Origin: DASWIG01 sp965371445
GTDB lineage: Bacteria > Acidobacteriota > Thermoanaerobaculia > Multivoradales > J023
Assembly (NCBI GenBank): GCA_965371445.1
Contig: CBDUYN010000005.1
Span: forward strand, 1-64,000
Direction: 5' to 3'
Length of the DNA: 64,000 bases
The position numbers and the translations under genes are program-made. Below the pieces are notes generated by a model. It was not told the origin of the DNA. It saw nothing but the letters and a program-made list of their open reading frames with translations, and did not search any database. Below, piece by piece: positions 1 through 8,533 of this stretch. Positions within the stretch are counted from its first letter, which is position 1. Every line of letters starts with the position of its first letter.

Positions 1-13
1 CGTTCTCTGACAG

Positions 14-508
14 TCATCCGCTGTGAAATACGTCACAGTCCGCCGATTCGGCGGTAGCCGCCGCGGCCGCCATTTCCACTTCCTGGAGGCGTTTCTCCGG
101 ATCGACCGTCAGCAACCCCAGGATGCTGACGAGCATCGGGCTCGGATTGCTCGCTCCGGAGCGAATCTTTGAGAGGTAACCCTGGGACAGGCCCAGGATC
201 CGCTCGAGTCGTTGCTGGGTGATATGCTGCTCCGTCAAACGGCGGAGATGTACCGAAGCCAGTTGGCGCAACTGTTGCTGGTAAGCCGGTTCCAGGGCTG
301 CGTCGATGGCTTTGGCCGACGTCCGGTCGATCCATTCCATCCCGCAGGTGTCACAGGTCGGGATCTCGAGGTCGTCCGGAACGGGAAGTGCGGCCAGAGT
401 CTTGTATCTGGCAGTGCGGCCGGGAGCGGCCTTCGGCACGACGTCGCCCTTGCCGCACTCGGCACACCGGATCGGCCAACGGACTCCCTTTGTCGCTGCT
501 TGCGTCAT
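14..508 (-). CDS. mqsA: MqsA-like antitoxin (zinc finger plus HTH)
   Basis: Antitoxin half of an MqsRA-type toxin-antitoxin module, expected to bind the toxin and repress its own operon. The 164-residue protein starts with a zinc-finger-like segment holding two CxxC pairs (CAEC near residue 15 and CDTC near residue 52). A Cro/XRE-like helix-turn-helix follows in the C-terminal half (around LERILGLSQGYLSKIRSG). The ATG at 508 is chosen because an AGGAGG Shine-Dalgarno lies about 11 bases upstream. It also gives a 4-base ATGA overlap with the toxin stop, so the genes are translationally coupled in toxin-first order as in classical mqsRA. Upstream in-frame methionines would lie inside the toxin gene. 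The tail is Ala-rich. The family call is from motifs only. Confidence 0.8.
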   Translation of the reverse strand: MTQAATKGVRWPIRCAECGKGDVVPKAAPGRTARYKTLAALPVPDDLEIPTCDTCGMEWIDRTSAKAIDAALEPAYQQQLRQLASVHLRRLTEQHITQQRLERILGLSQGYLSKIRSGASNPSPMLVSILGLLTVDPEKRLQEVEMAAAAATAESADCDVFHSG

Positions 509-846
509 GGTTGGATCCAACCTCCTCGCGTTTTCAGTGGACGTTCCAACGGGTGGCACGAGATGACGAGGACGGACGAACCGTCACCGTCCTCGGCCAC
601 GGTGAGCTTCAGGTACCAACCGTAATCCCCGACCACGAAACCGTAGACATCTGCCACATGGACATCGAGCTCCGCTGTGTGGGCGAAGTCTGCCAGCCGC
701 AGATCCGCGATGACCTCTCGGATCCAGCGCACAGCCTCCTCACGGGTGAAGAAGAGATCGTAGACCGTCCGAGTCAGGGCCAAGCGATCCTCGGAGGCCA
801 GGATCTGGACGTCGGTCAAGGGCCATCGCGGCCTTCTGTCAGCCAT
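505..846 (-). CDS. mqsR: MqsR-like toxin
   Basis: A 113-residue protein directly before the MqsA-like antitoxin gene. Its C-terminal half has the MqsR-type beta-strand signature: VADVYGF, then GWYLKLTV, then VLVISCHPLERP. This resembles the DVY...GQVYLKITV...LIVSF core of E. coli MqsR, a RelE-fold mRNA interferase. The N-terminal half is helical with several charged residues. The stop codon overlaps the antitoxin start by four bases. The Shine-Dalgarno is weak. Family members usually cleave mRNA at GCU-type sites, but specificity cannot be read from the sequence. The CHPLERP tail extends beyond the E. coli protein. Confidence 0.72.
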   Translation of the reverse strand: MADRRPRWPLTDVQILASEDRLALTRTVYDLFFTREEAVRWIREVIADLRLADFAHTAELDVHVADVYGFVVGDYGWYLKLTVAEDGDGSSVLVISCHPLERPLKTRGGWIQP

Positions 847-861
847 CAGTCTACTTCGGAC

Positions 862-1032
862 TCAGTCCAAAGTCAAGTCCTCCACGGTTCGTAGACGTTC
901 CAAGGCCTCACGAACGCGCGCCACTCCGCCGTCGTCGCCCAATGCCGTCCAAACGCCGAGTGCGAACTTCGTCCGGAAGGCAAGAAAGGCAAAAAGGTAC
1001 TGGCCACCGCTTGAGCCCGACAACTGATTCAT
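862..1032 (-). CDS. small hypothetical protein, coupled to upstream gene
   Basis: A 56-codon reading frame whose ATG overlaps the TGA of the alpha-2-macroglobulin-like gene (ATGA at 1029-1032) and which ends 15 bases before mqsR. The product contains a mildly hydrophobic stretch (YLFAFLAFRTKFALGVW) followed by a charged helix (ARVREALERLRTVEDL). No family is recognised. The ATGA coupling and sensible residue composition support a gene; the short length and absence of a recognisable homologue argue for caution. It may be a C-terminal remnant of a longer protein. Confidence 0.4.
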   Translation of the reverse strand: MNQLSGSSGGQYLFAFLAFRTKFALGVWTALGDDGGVARVREALERLRTVEDLTLD

Positions 1033-2984
1033 TTCAGGTCCTGCCGCTCGGCCTCGACCCGGAAGTCCAGCGGCGCGACGAGGGTTTCCTCGTCCGGGCT
1101 GTAGTAGTCGTAGAGCCGCGACGGTGCCGACCGCGCCCGCAGGACGAATCGCGGACGCCACAGGAAACGCCACGCGGTCTCCTGGCGGCGGGGCCACAGG
1201 TAGACGACGACGCGGTTCGTCCACACCTCGTAGCCCCAGACGTCGCGATTCGACGCCACCATCTGCTTCAGGCTGCCGCGGTCCACTTCGGCGCCGGGCG
1301 GCAGGCCGACCTCCGCGATCAACATGCCGAAGCTCTCCGGCGTGGCGCGAGCGGCGGTGACGTCGCACGTCACCGTTTCGCCCACCCGGAGCTCGCTCGG
1401 CGCGCAGCCGATCGTCAGAGAAAGTCCGTTCTCCGCAGGACCCAGGCGCCGCCAGGGCTCGTACCAGCGGACCGTCGCCTGGAGGAGGGCACCGTCCCCT
1501 TGGGTCCCTTCCGTGACGACCGCCAGGCGATGGCGCCCCTTCGCGAGCGGCGCGGTGAGGGGAGCCGCCGGTACACCCGGAGCCGGCGAGCGCGGTAACG
1601 TCCTCGTGTCCTCGCCGTCGAGGGCGACGGCGACGGCGGCGCCCGTCGCACCGGCGTCGGTGCCGCCGCCGAAGGCCGCGGTCAACGCCCGCAGGACCTG
1701 GACGGTGGCCTGCGTCGACAGCCAGGTGCCGCGGCCGTCCTTGTTCTCGAGCAGGTAGACCAGGCCGCCGTCGCGAAGCCGGTGATACCGCTCCGCGCCG
1801 CTGAGCGCCCGCACCGCCAGCGCCGTGGCCTCCAGGTTGCCGGCCAGGCCGCGGCCGTAGAACGGCGTCGCCACCCGCGCCGGCCAACGGGCGACGCCGT
1901 CGCCGGCCTCCGCCAGGCGGGCCAGGCGACGCCGCGCCTCATCCGCGTCCTCGCCGAGGGCTTCCGCGGTGAGAGCCCGCAGGGCCAGGGTGTAGGCGTC
2001 CGCGTGCTCGTCCGCCAGGGCCTCGTGGGCCTCCTCGGCCGCCGTCCGGTTGGCCTCGGCGTCCGTGTCGTCCTCGCTGGTCAGCCCGGCGACGGCGAGG
2101 GCGGCCCAGGCCCTCCAGCCGACGCCGGACGCCTCGCCGTCGAGCTGCCGGCGCAGCCAGGACGCCGCGCCGGCCAGCATGTGCTCGTCGACCTCGACGT
2201 GGCGCCGCGCCGCGCGCAGGAAGTCGAGGACGTAGGCGGTGAGCGCTTCGTCGGCCGGGGCACCCGTCCAGTAGGCGAAGCCGCCGTTGCGGAAGCGGGC
2301 CAGCTTTTCCTGGGCGGCGAGCAGGTCGCGGCGCGCCTCGGCGGCGGCGGGGGAATCGTCTTCGCCCCGGGCCGCCAACAGGTCGCTCAGCAGCAGGCTG
2401 ATCCAACCCTGCGACGCCGTCTGCTCGGCGCAGCCCGTCGGACGCCGGCGGAGCTCCTGCAACGCCCCGGCCAGATGATCGCCGAGCCCCTCGTAGAGCA
2501 CCACCTCGAGGCGTCCGCTCCCCGGCAGGGCGAACCTCGGCACCTCGAGCCGGATCTCCGCGGCGCTCCCTTCCCTGGGTAGCAGGCGCCGGATCGTCCG
2601 GACGCGCTCGACGCCGTCGAAGCCCACCTCGACCTCTCGTTCGACGGCGTCGGACGGTCCCTGGGCCGAGCGCGCGTCGAGGCGCAGGGCGTCCGCGCCG
2701 GGACGCTCGAAACGGCCCGGCAAGGGCTCGCCGGTGTAGGGATGAAAGGCCTCGACGACGGCGTCGAGCGTCGTGCCCGGGCGTGCCGGATCCGCGGGCA
2801 GGGTGAGGCGCAGGGCGAAGAGGTCGGCGATCCTGTCCGCCGCCGCCTCGTCGGCGCCGGCGCGCGCCGGCAGCAGAAGCGCGGCCGTCGGCGCCAGGAA
2901 GGCGGCCAGCAAGACCGCGAGAGCTTGCCGTACCTTCTCCGCGCGTCGTCCTGGGACGTCGGGCATCTCTACCGTAGCCCTCAT
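1029..2984 (-). CDS. compact alpha-2-macroglobulin-like thioester protein
   Basis: A 651-residue exported protein that keeps only the C-terminal part of the alpha-2-macroglobulin fold. Residues ~20-45 form a signal peptide (AVLLAAFLAPTAALLL then an Ala-rich cleavage region). The thioester motif GCAEQ sits at residues 184-188. It is followed by the helical toroid (thioester domain), including GGFAYW and repeated WLS-type helices. The C-terminus matches the receptor-binding-like domain (IAEVGLPPGAEVDRG, then RLYDYYSPDEE). Bacterial relatives usually run to 1,500-1,900 residues with many MG domains, which are absent here. The intact Cys and Gln suggest a functional thioester that could trap proteases in the envelope. 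The ATG at 2984 puts the signal peptide near the N-terminus. Confidence 0.82.
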   Translation of the reverse strand: MRATVEMPDVPGRRAEKVRQALAVLLAAFLAPTAALLLPARAGADEAAADRIADLFALRLTLPADPARPGTTLDAVVEAFHPYTGEPLPGRFERPGADALRLDARSAQGPSDAVEREVEVGFDGVERVRTIRRLLPREGSAAEIRLEVPRFALPGSGRLEVVLYEGLGDHLAGALQELRRRPTGCAEQTASQGWISLLLSDLLAARGEDDSPAAAEARRDLLAAQEKLARFRNGGFAYWTGAPADEALTAYVLDFLRAARRHVEVDEHMLAGAASWLRRQLDGEASGVGWRAWAALAVAGLTSEDDTDAEANRTAAEEAHEALADEHADAYTLALRALTAEALGEDADEARRRLARLAEAGDGVARWPARVATPFYGRGLAGNLEATALAVRALSGAERYHRLRDGGLVYLLENKDGRGTWLSTQATVQVLRALTAAFGGGTDAGATGAAVAVALDGEDTRTLPRSPAPGVPAAPLTAPLAKGRHRLAVVTEGTQGDGALLQATVRWYEPWRRLGPAENGLSLTIGCAPSELRVGETVTCDVTAARATPESFGMLIAEVGLPPGAEVDRGSLKQMVASNRDVWGYEVWTNRVVVYLWPRRQETAWRFLWRPRFVLRARSAPSRLYDYYSPDEETLVAPLDFRVEAERQDLK

Positions 2985-3059
2985 GGAGAGATCGTCCCAC
3001 GCCCGCGCATGCGGGTCAGTCTGCAGGGGGCATCCCAAACCACCCGGAGGAGCTACAAG

Positions 3060-3704
3060 TCACTCCTCCAGGCGTACCCGAGCCTTTCCCGTCCCGACGT
3101 CGACGTTGATCCGGCTCTCGCCCGGACCCCGCCATTTGATCGAGCGGGGCCAGCCGGAGCCCTTCAAGTGCCCGTCGCCCAGCCAGAGCTCGGCCTTGCC
3201 GGCCACCACGTCGACGTCGACGTCGCCGACGCCGTCGTGCTTGGCGACGAGGTCGGCGTCGCCAAAAGCGACGTCGATCTCGACGTCGGAGCGCATGCTT
3301 TCGACGAAGACCTCGCCCGAGCGCAGGTCGACGTCGAGCGCCACGTCGCTGGGGACGCGCAGCACGAGAAGAGCCCGGATCCCCTGGATCTTACCCCGCG
3401 GGGTCTTCTCCAGACGGACGACGAGCTTCCGCCCCTTGACCCGGGGCACAAGCCGCAGGCGCTCGGCCCGCCGCCGGCATTTTTCCAGGTCCTCGCGTTT
3501 ACAGGTGAGCCGAAACTCGACCTCGACTTCCGAGCCGTCGTAGCCCTCGACGCGGATCTCGCCAAAGGACATGTCGACGTTGACAAGGTCCGCCGTGCCT
3601 AGCACATACCTCTGCTGGAACGTCTTGATCTCGACCTCGGCCGCGGCGGCCGTGACGGTAAGGCAGGTCAGGAGGATGAGGAGGACCGGGATGTGTTTTC
3701 TCAT
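3060..3704 (-). CDS. DUF4097-type beta-strand repeat protein, secreted
   Basis: A 214-residue protein with a clean signal peptide (IPVLLILLTCLTVTAAAA). Its body alternates short beta-strands with a D/V-rich repeat pattern (VNVDMSFGEIRVEG, DVALDVDLRSGEVFVES, DVEIDVAFGDADLVAK, INVDVGTGKARV). This is the DUF4097 putative adhesin beta-helix pattern. It ends just upstream of the alpha-2-macroglobulin-like gene on the same strand, so the two may be co-expressed envelope proteins. No enzymatic residues are visible and the biochemical role is unknown. Confidence 0.75.
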   Translation of the reverse strand: MRKHIPVLLILLTCLTVTAAAAEVEIKTFQQRYVLGTADLVNVDMSFGEIRVEGYDGSEVEVEFRLTCKREDLEKCRRRAERLRLVPRVKGRKLVVRLEKTPRGKIQGIRALLVLRVPSDVALDVDLRSGEVFVESMRSDVEIDVAFGDADLVAKHDGVGDVDVDVVAGKAELWLGDGHLKGSGWPRSIKWRGPGESRINVDVGTGKARVRLEE

Positions 3705-3767
3705 GGTGTGTGTCCCCTGGCGCCGGGTCCGGCATTTAAGCCGCGCTCCTCCTCGAGACGGCGTCGC

Positions 3768-4856
3768 CTAACGTACCCGTTTTCGCCGGTTTTTGATGTA
3801 GTCGGCAAGGATGAACTCGCCGAGGTTGTAGGGCGAGGCGTAATAGGCTCGCCCGCGGTTGATCTGGGTAAGCTTTTCCACGAATTCCACGAGCACCGGA
3901 TCGGTGGCGATCATGAAAGTCGTGATCACGATCCGCTGCCGCCGGCACTGTTCGGCTTCCTCGAGGGTGAGGTTGACGATTTTCATGTCGAGGCCGAAGG
4001 GGTTTTTATAGATGGCGTTGCCCTGGGTGATCGCCGAGGGCTTACCGTCGGTGATCAGAAAAATCTGTTTGTTCGGCTGCCGGTGCCGCGACAGGAGCCC
4101 CCGCGCCATCTGCAGGGCCTCGCGGGTGTTGGTGTGGAAGGGCCCGGCGTCGACGTACGGGAGGTCCGAGAGCTTGACTTCCTCGGCCCGGTCGCCGAAG
4201 AGGATCACCCCCAGGTGATCGCGGGGGTATTTCGTCGTGATGAGCTCGGTCAAGGCCAGGGCGACTTTCTTCGCCGGGGTGATGCGGTCTTCGCCGTAGA
4301 GGATCATCGAGTGGCTGATGTCGATGGCGACGATCGTGGCGCAGGAGGTCAGATGCTCGGTCTCGTAGACCTCGAGGTCCTCCTCGGTGAGCTCCAGGGT
4401 GCCGTGGGTGCGCTTCAGGGCGTTCTGGAACGAGCGTCCAATATCGAGTTGGTTGAGCTCGTCGCCGAAGCGGTAGGGCCGGCTTTCGGGGAGCGGCTCG
4501 GAGCCTTCGCCGATGGCGCGGAGCTGGTGGTAGCCGGGGCCGCCGCGCCGCAGCGACGAGAAAATCTCCTCGAAAGCACTGCGCCGGATGCGGCGCTCGC
4601 CGGTGCCGGTGAGCTGGAGCATGCCATCGCTGTTGCGGCCCAGCATCTCCTCGTCCTCGAGGGTCTCGAAGAAAGAATCCAGGTCGATCTGCTCGGCGAT
4701 GGCACCCTGCTCCTGGAGGTAGCGCATCCACTCCATGGCTTCCTCCACGTCGCCGCCGCTCGCCAGGAGCAACTGGTTGAACAGCTGCCGCAGGTCGAGG
4801 CTCGCGGCCAGAGCCTGTAGGAGAGCCGGGTCGAGGTAGCGGTAGCGGTGGCGCAT
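3768..4856 (-). CDS. von Willebrand factor A (VWA) domain protein
   Basis: A 362-residue cytoplasmic protein with a helical N-terminal half and a C-terminal VWA domain. The metal-ion-dependent adhesion site is visible as DISHSM (DxSxS) in ATIVAIDISHSM, with later MIDAS residues in the DAGPFHTNT and LITDGKPS segments. It lies 15 bases downstream of a MoxR/Mg-chelatase-like ATPase on the same strand. This is the usual pairing in which the ATPase remodels a target together with its VWA partner. The target is not identifiable here. No signal peptide or membrane helix is present. Confidence 0.85.
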   Translation of the reverse strand: MRHRYRYLDPALLQALAASLDLRQLFNQLLLASGGDVEEAMEWMRYLQEQGAIAEQIDLDSFFETLEDEEMLGRNSDGMLQLTGTGERRIRRSAFEEIFSSLRRGGPGYHQLRAIGEGSEPLPESRPYRFGDELNQLDIGRSFQNALKRTHGTLELTEEDLEVYETEHLTSCATIVAIDISHSMILYGEDRITPAKKVALALTELITTKYPRDHLGVILFGDRAEEVKLSDLPYVDAGPFHTNTREALQMARGLLSRHRQPNKQIFLITDGKPSAITQGNAIYKNPFGLDMKIVNLTLEEAEQCRRQRIVITTFMIATDPVLVEFVEKLTQINRGRAYYASPYNLGEFILADYIKNRRKRVR

Positions 4857-4871
4857 CGTTTTTACGCAGGC

Positions 4872-6371
4872 TCAGTTGACGTTGCCGTCGCCGCGTCGCC
4901 GGCGGGGGCGCAGGAGCTGGAGCTTGACCATCTCCTTGTAGCTGATCTGGCTGTCGAGGTCTTCGCGGGCGAGCTTCAGGTGCTGGTGGAGGCCTTCGAG
5001 GACGAGCTCGGCAACGAAGGCTCGCTCTTCGGGCGTCGAGGCGCCGCGCTCGACGGCGAAGGACATGAGACCCGGAACCTGCTCGAGCTCCGCGAGGTAA
5101 TCCTGGAACGGCATCTCGTCGGTCAGGGTCACCATGTTTCCGCCTGCGAACCAGGTCACGATCTCGGCATAGGGTCCGGCGTCTTCCTCGCCGCCGGAGC
5201 CGAGCGTCCTCTCGAGCGCGGGGAGCCGCCGTTCGAAGACTTTCTTGACGGCCTGTCCCACGAGCTTGAGGGCCACGACCTCGGCGCCCTGCTGCTCGCC
5301 TTCGTAGACCATCTCGACCTTGCCGGTGATCGCCGGAAGCAGCATGTGGAGGTCGCAGATGCGTGGGTGGACCGGATTGTCGCCGGTCAGGAGCGAGCGC
5401 CGCTCGAGGTTCGAGCACACGAGCTCCAAGGCGGAGATCGCCAGGCGCGCGCTGACTCCGGAAGACTGGTCGACGAGCTCGCTCTCGCGCGCCGCGAAGC
5501 TGATCTCCTCGATCAGGAAACGGAACTCGTCGGGGATCACGACGACGTCGCCCGTGCCGCGCTCGAGCCAGGCCTCCTGGCGGGTGATCTCGGCCGCCGT
5601 TTTGACCTCGTCGGGATAGTGGGTGAGGATCTGCGACGAGATGCGGTCTTTCAAGGGCGTGATGATCGAGCCGCGGTTCGTGTAGTCCTCGGGGTTGGCC
5701 GAGAAGACGAGGAGGATGTCGAGGGGGATCCTCACCGGGAAGCCGCGGATCTGGAGGTCCCGCTCCTCCAGGATGTTCAAGAGCCCCACCTGGATACGCG
5801 GCGCGAGATCCGGGAGCTCGTTGATGGCGAAGATGCCGCGGTTGGTCCGCGGCACGATGCCGAAATGGATGACCTCGGGGTCGGCGTAGGTGAGCTTGCG
5901 GGTCGCCGCCTTGATCGGATCGATGTCGCCCAAGAGGTCGGCGATCGAAACGTCGGGCGTCGCCAGCTTCTCGTTGTAGCGCATTTCGCGCGCCAGCCAC
6001 TCGACCGGCGCGTCGTCGCCGGCTTCGGCGACGAGCCTTTGACCCGGGACCGAGACCGGCTGCAGGGGATCGTCGTTGAGCTCCGAGCCGGCGAGGATCG
6101 GGATCTCCGCGTCGAGGAGGTCGCGCAAGGCGCGCAGCAGGCGGGTCTTCGCCTGGCCGCGCAGGCCGAGGAGAATGATGTCGTGGCCGGCGAGGATCGC
6201 GTTCACGATCCCGGGGATCACCGTCCGGTCGTAGCCGAGCACCCCGGGGAAGAGAGTCTCCTTGCTCCGGAGCTTCTCGCGGAGGTTGCACCGCAGCTCC
6301 TGGCGTACCGTCGTGGGCTCGTAGCCGCTGCTTCGTAGCTCGCCAAGGGTCTTGGGTCTTTTGCCGCTCAT
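4872..6371 (-). CDS. MoxR / magnesium-chelatase-like AAA+ ATPase
   Basis: A 499-residue AAA+ ATPase. The P-loop is GLRGQAKT at residues 69-76 (GxxGxxKT type) and the Walker B-like segment is IFAINELPDL near residue 195. This is followed by LLNILEERDLQIRG and the sensor-1 region FSANPEDYTNRG, as in magnesium chelatase subunit I. The C-terminal third is a helical region ending in a basic RPRRRRG tail. The ATG overlaps the trxB stop by four bases, and the VWA gene follows closely, so trxB, ATPase and VWA gene probably share a transcript. It is expected to act as a chaperone-like remodelling ATPase with the VWA protein. Confidence 0.85.
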   Translation of the reverse strand: MSGKRPKTLGELRSSGYEPTTVRQELRCNLREKLRSKETLFPGVLGYDRTVIPGIVNAILAGHDIILLGLRGQAKTRLLRALRDLLDAEIPILAGSELNDDPLQPVSVPGQRLVAEAGDDAPVEWLAREMRYNEKLATPDVSIADLLGDIDPIKAATRKLTYADPEVIHFGIVPRTNRGIFAINELPDLAPRIQVGLLNILEERDLQIRGFPVRIPLDILLVFSANPEDYTNRGSIITPLKDRISSQILTHYPDEVKTAAEITRQEAWLERGTGDVVVIPDEFRFLIEEISFAARESELVDQSSGVSARLAISALELVCSNLERRSLLTGDNPVHPRICDLHMLLPAITGKVEMVYEGEQQGAEVVALKLVGQAVKKVFERRLPALERTLGSGGEEDAGPYAEIVTWFAGGNMVTLTDEMPFQDYLAELEQVPGLMSFAVERGASTPEERAFVAELVLEGLHQHLKLAREDLDSQISYKEMVKLQLLRPRRRRGDGNVN

Positions 6372-7315
6372 GAGCCGGCCTCCTGGACCTCAAGCCAGCG
6401 TTCGGCGTCGATCGCCGCCTGGCATCCCGTGCCCGCCGCGGTCACCGCCTGGCGGTAGTTGGGGTCGACGACGTCGCCGGCGGCGAAGACCCCTTCGACG
6501 CCGGTGCGTGTCGACGGGCATTCGACCTTGAGATACCCCACGTCGTCCATGGCGAGCTGGCCCTTGAAAAGGGCCGTGTTGGGCTGATGGCCGATGGCGA
6601 GGAAGAGGCCCTGGGTCGCGTATTCCTCGATCTCGCCGTTCTGGGTGCCGCGGAGCTTGACGGCGGTGACGCCGCCCTCGCGCGAGCCGGCGACCTCCTC
6701 CAGGGTGCGGTTCCACTTCCAGGCGATCAACTCGTTCTTGAAGGCCCGCTGCTGCATGATCTTCGAGGCCCGCAGCTCGTCGCGGCGGTGGACGACGGTG
6801 ACCTTGGAGCAGAAGCGCGTCAGGTAGATGGCCTCCTCCATGGCGGTGTCGCCGCCGCCGACCACGACGACCTCTTTGTCCTTGAAGAAAAAGCCGTCGC
6901 AGGTAGCGCAGGCCGAGACGCCGTAGCCCATGAGGTGGCTTTCGGAAGGCAGGTCGAGGAGCTTGGCGCTGGCGCCGGTGGCGATGATCAGCGTCTCGGC
7001 GGTGTAGCTCGCCTCGTCGGTTCTCACCCGGAAGGGACGCTCGCTCAAGTCGGCCTCGGTCACCGCCTCGAACCTGGCCACCGCGCCGAAGCGCTTCGCC
7101 TGGTCGCGCATCTTCTCGACCAGCTCGGGTCCCAGGATGCCGTCGGGGAAGCCGGGGTAGTTCTCGACATCGGTCGTGATCGTCAGCTGTCCTCCCGGCT
7201 GATTGCCTTCGAGGACGACGGGCTCGAGGCCGGCGCGGGCGGAATAGAGAGCGGCGGTCAGGCCGGCGGGGCCGGAGCCGACGATGACGACGCGGTGATG
7301 AGTGGGCTCGGACAT
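6368..7315 (-). CDS. trxB: thioredoxin-disulfide reductase
   Basis: NADPH-dependent flavoenzyme that reduces thioredoxin in the cytoplasm. The 315-residue protein has the FAD-binding GSGPAG motif (residues 13-18), the redox-active CATC at 136-139 in GVSACATCDG, the NADPH-binding GGGDTAMEEA, and the C-terminal FAD motif GVFAAGDV. The start at 7315 gives the canonical N-terminus RVVIVGSGPAG and is preceded by AGGAGG about 12 bases upstream. The reading frame stays open further upstream only because it crosses the tRNA-Leu gene. Length is typical for bacterial TrxB. Confidence 0.96.
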   Translation of the reverse strand: MSEPTHHRVVIVGSGPAGLTAALYSARAGLEPVVLEGNQPGGQLTITTDVENYPGFPDGILGPELVEKMRDQAKRFGAVARFEAVTEADLSERPFRVRTDEASYTAETLIIATGASAKLLDLPSESHLMGYGVSACATCDGFFFKDKEVVVVGGGDTAMEEAIYLTRFCSKVTVVHRRDELRASKIMQQRAFKNELIAWKWNRTLEEVAGSREGGVTAVKLRGTQNGEIEEYATQGLFLAIGHQPNTALFKGQLAMDDVGYLKVECPSTRTGVEGVFAAGDVVDPNYRQAVTAAGTGCQAAIDAERWLEVQEAGS

Positions 7316-7365
7316 GGGGTGGCGGATCCTCCTTTGGGCGGCGGCGGTGTTGGGGGGAGGCAGGC

Positions 7366-7451
7366 TGGTGCCGGAGGTGGGAGTCGAACCCACACGTCCG
7401 TGAGGACAACGGATTTTGAGTCCGTCGCGTCTGCCATTTCGCCACTCCGGC
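7366..7451 (-). tRNA. tRNA-Leu (anticodon CAA)
   Basis: An 86-nt class II tRNA with the CCA end encoded. The acceptor stem GCCGGAG pairs with CTCCGGC. The anticodon loop CTCAAAA gives anticodon CAA, decoding UUG. There is a long variable arm (TTGTCCTCACGGACG region) and the T-loop GGTTCGACTCC. It lies 50 bases upstream of trxB on the same strand and may be co-transcribed with it. Confidence 0.95.
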
Positions 7452-7562
7452 AAGAGGGGCTCGGGCCGGAGATCCTAGGCTCTCTGGCCGGGTCCTGTCA
7501 AGGCGGCGAGCGAGCAGGTGGGCCCCTCCGCGTCTCCTTGCGGGGGCCGGCCGGGGCCGGGC

Positions 7563-7592
7563 TTGACGTCTAACCCCAATCTGTTGTATGAT
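7563..7592 (+). promoter_or_regulatory. sigma-70-type promoter for carD
   Basis: TTGACG (7563-7568) and TATGAT (7587-7592) are separated by 18 bases, close to consensus for a housekeeping promoter. The predicted transcription start lies near 7599, leaving a leader of about 200 bases before the carD GTG. I see no coding region in the leader. It contains short GC-rich inverted repeats but no recognisable riboswitch. Confidence 0.6.
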
Positions 7593-7796
7593 TTGGCGTG
7601 TTGAGCGAAGCCCGCAACGCCCCGGATGCTTCTCTGTCCCCCGCCCCATCGAGACCGGACGTCACGCTGGCCGGCAGGACCGGCCCAGCGGGAAGTAAGC
7701 CTGGCGGGCCGCTCAGATCGTGAATGTAGAGCGGCGGTGGCTCTTCGACAGAGCGGAAAGTCGCTTGGCGAACAACCAGAACAGGGGGTTTTAGAC

Positions 7797-8423
7797 GTGA
7801 TATTCGAGGTCGGACAGAAGGTGGTGTACCCCAATCACGGGGTGAGCGTAGTGGAAGAGATTTCCTCGACGGCGCTCGACGGAGCTGCTCAGATCCTCTA
7901 CCACCTGCGGCTGCTCTCGAACAACTCCAAGGTGATGGTCCCCAAGGACAACCTGGAGTTGGTCGGTCTGCGTCCGCTCGGCCGGGTTGGGGACATCGGA
8001 GCCCTCTTCGAGATCCTGCAAGACGGCAACATCGACACCTACAAGGACTGGAAGGGCCGCTACAAGCAGAACCTGGACAAGATGAAGACCGGCCGGCTGC
8101 CCGAGGTGGCCGAGGTGCTCAAGAATCTTTCTCTCGTGGGCCAGAAGAAGAGCCTCTCCTTCCGCGAGAAGAAGATGTACGAACGGGCCAAGTACTTCAT
8201 CGTCAGCGAGGTGGCCCACGTCAAGGAGATCGACGAGGCCGAGGCGCTAAAGGCCGTCGAAGGGCTCCTCGTGTTGAGCCTTGAGAAGATCCGCAGGGAG
8301 CTGGAAATCAAGGAAGCCGCCGCCAAGGCGGCGAAGGCGAACGACGAGGAGCTCAACGAGAACCTCGCCGACAACGACGACGACATGGTCGAAGAGGTGG
8401 TCATGGAGGCCATGGCCAGCTAA
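7797..8423 (+). CDS. carD: CarD family transcriptional regulator
   Basis: RNA-polymerase-binding regulator that stabilises open complexes. The 208-residue protein begins VIFEVGQKVVYPNHGVSVV, the hallmark CarD/TRCF-type RNAP-interaction domain. A helical C-terminal domain follows, containing KKSLSFREKKMYERAK and EIDEAEALKAVEG. The C-terminus is an acidic extension (NDEELNENLADNDDD) beyond the usual ~160-170 residues. A GTG start at 7797 is chosen because it places the domain at the N-terminus and has an AGGGGG Shine-Dalgarno upstream. In-frame upstream codons encode no recognisable domain. A rho-independent terminator follows. Confidence 0.9.
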   Translation: MIFEVGQKVVYPNHGVSVVEEISSTALDGAAQILYHLRLLSNNSKVMVPKDNLELVGLRPLGRVGDIGALFEILQDGNIDTYKDWKGRYKQNLDKMKTGRLPEVAEVLKNLSLVGQKKSLSFREKKMYERAKYFIVSEVAHVKEIDEAEALKAVEGLLVLSLEKIRRELEIKEAAAKAAKANDEELNENLADNDDDMVEEVVMEAMAS

Positions 8424-8451
8424 GACGTCGTCACCCAGGACACAGAAAGAG

Positions 8452-8476
8452 GCCGCTCTTCAGGGAGCGGCTTTTT
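8452..8476 (+). terminator. rho-independent terminator after carD
   Basis: A 7-bp perfect stem GCCGCTC / GAGCGGC with a 6-base loop, followed by TTTTT, lies 29 bases after the carD stop. This is a classic intrinsic terminator and marks carD as a single-gene transcript. Confidence 0.85.
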
Positions 8477-8533
8477 CGTGCCGTCAGCTCGCATGCGCCT
8501 TCCGGCAGTGCCCGACAGGCTCCCCATGAACCC

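Noticed and set aside
4042..6393. A 783-codon minus-strand frame
   Set aside because: Its Arg/Pro-rich translation overlaps the VWA and MoxR genes in another frame and has no domain features.
7316..7453. N-terminal extension of trxB
   Set aside because: The in-frame extension passes through tRNA-Leu; the Shine-Dalgarno and FAD motif position support the start at 7315.
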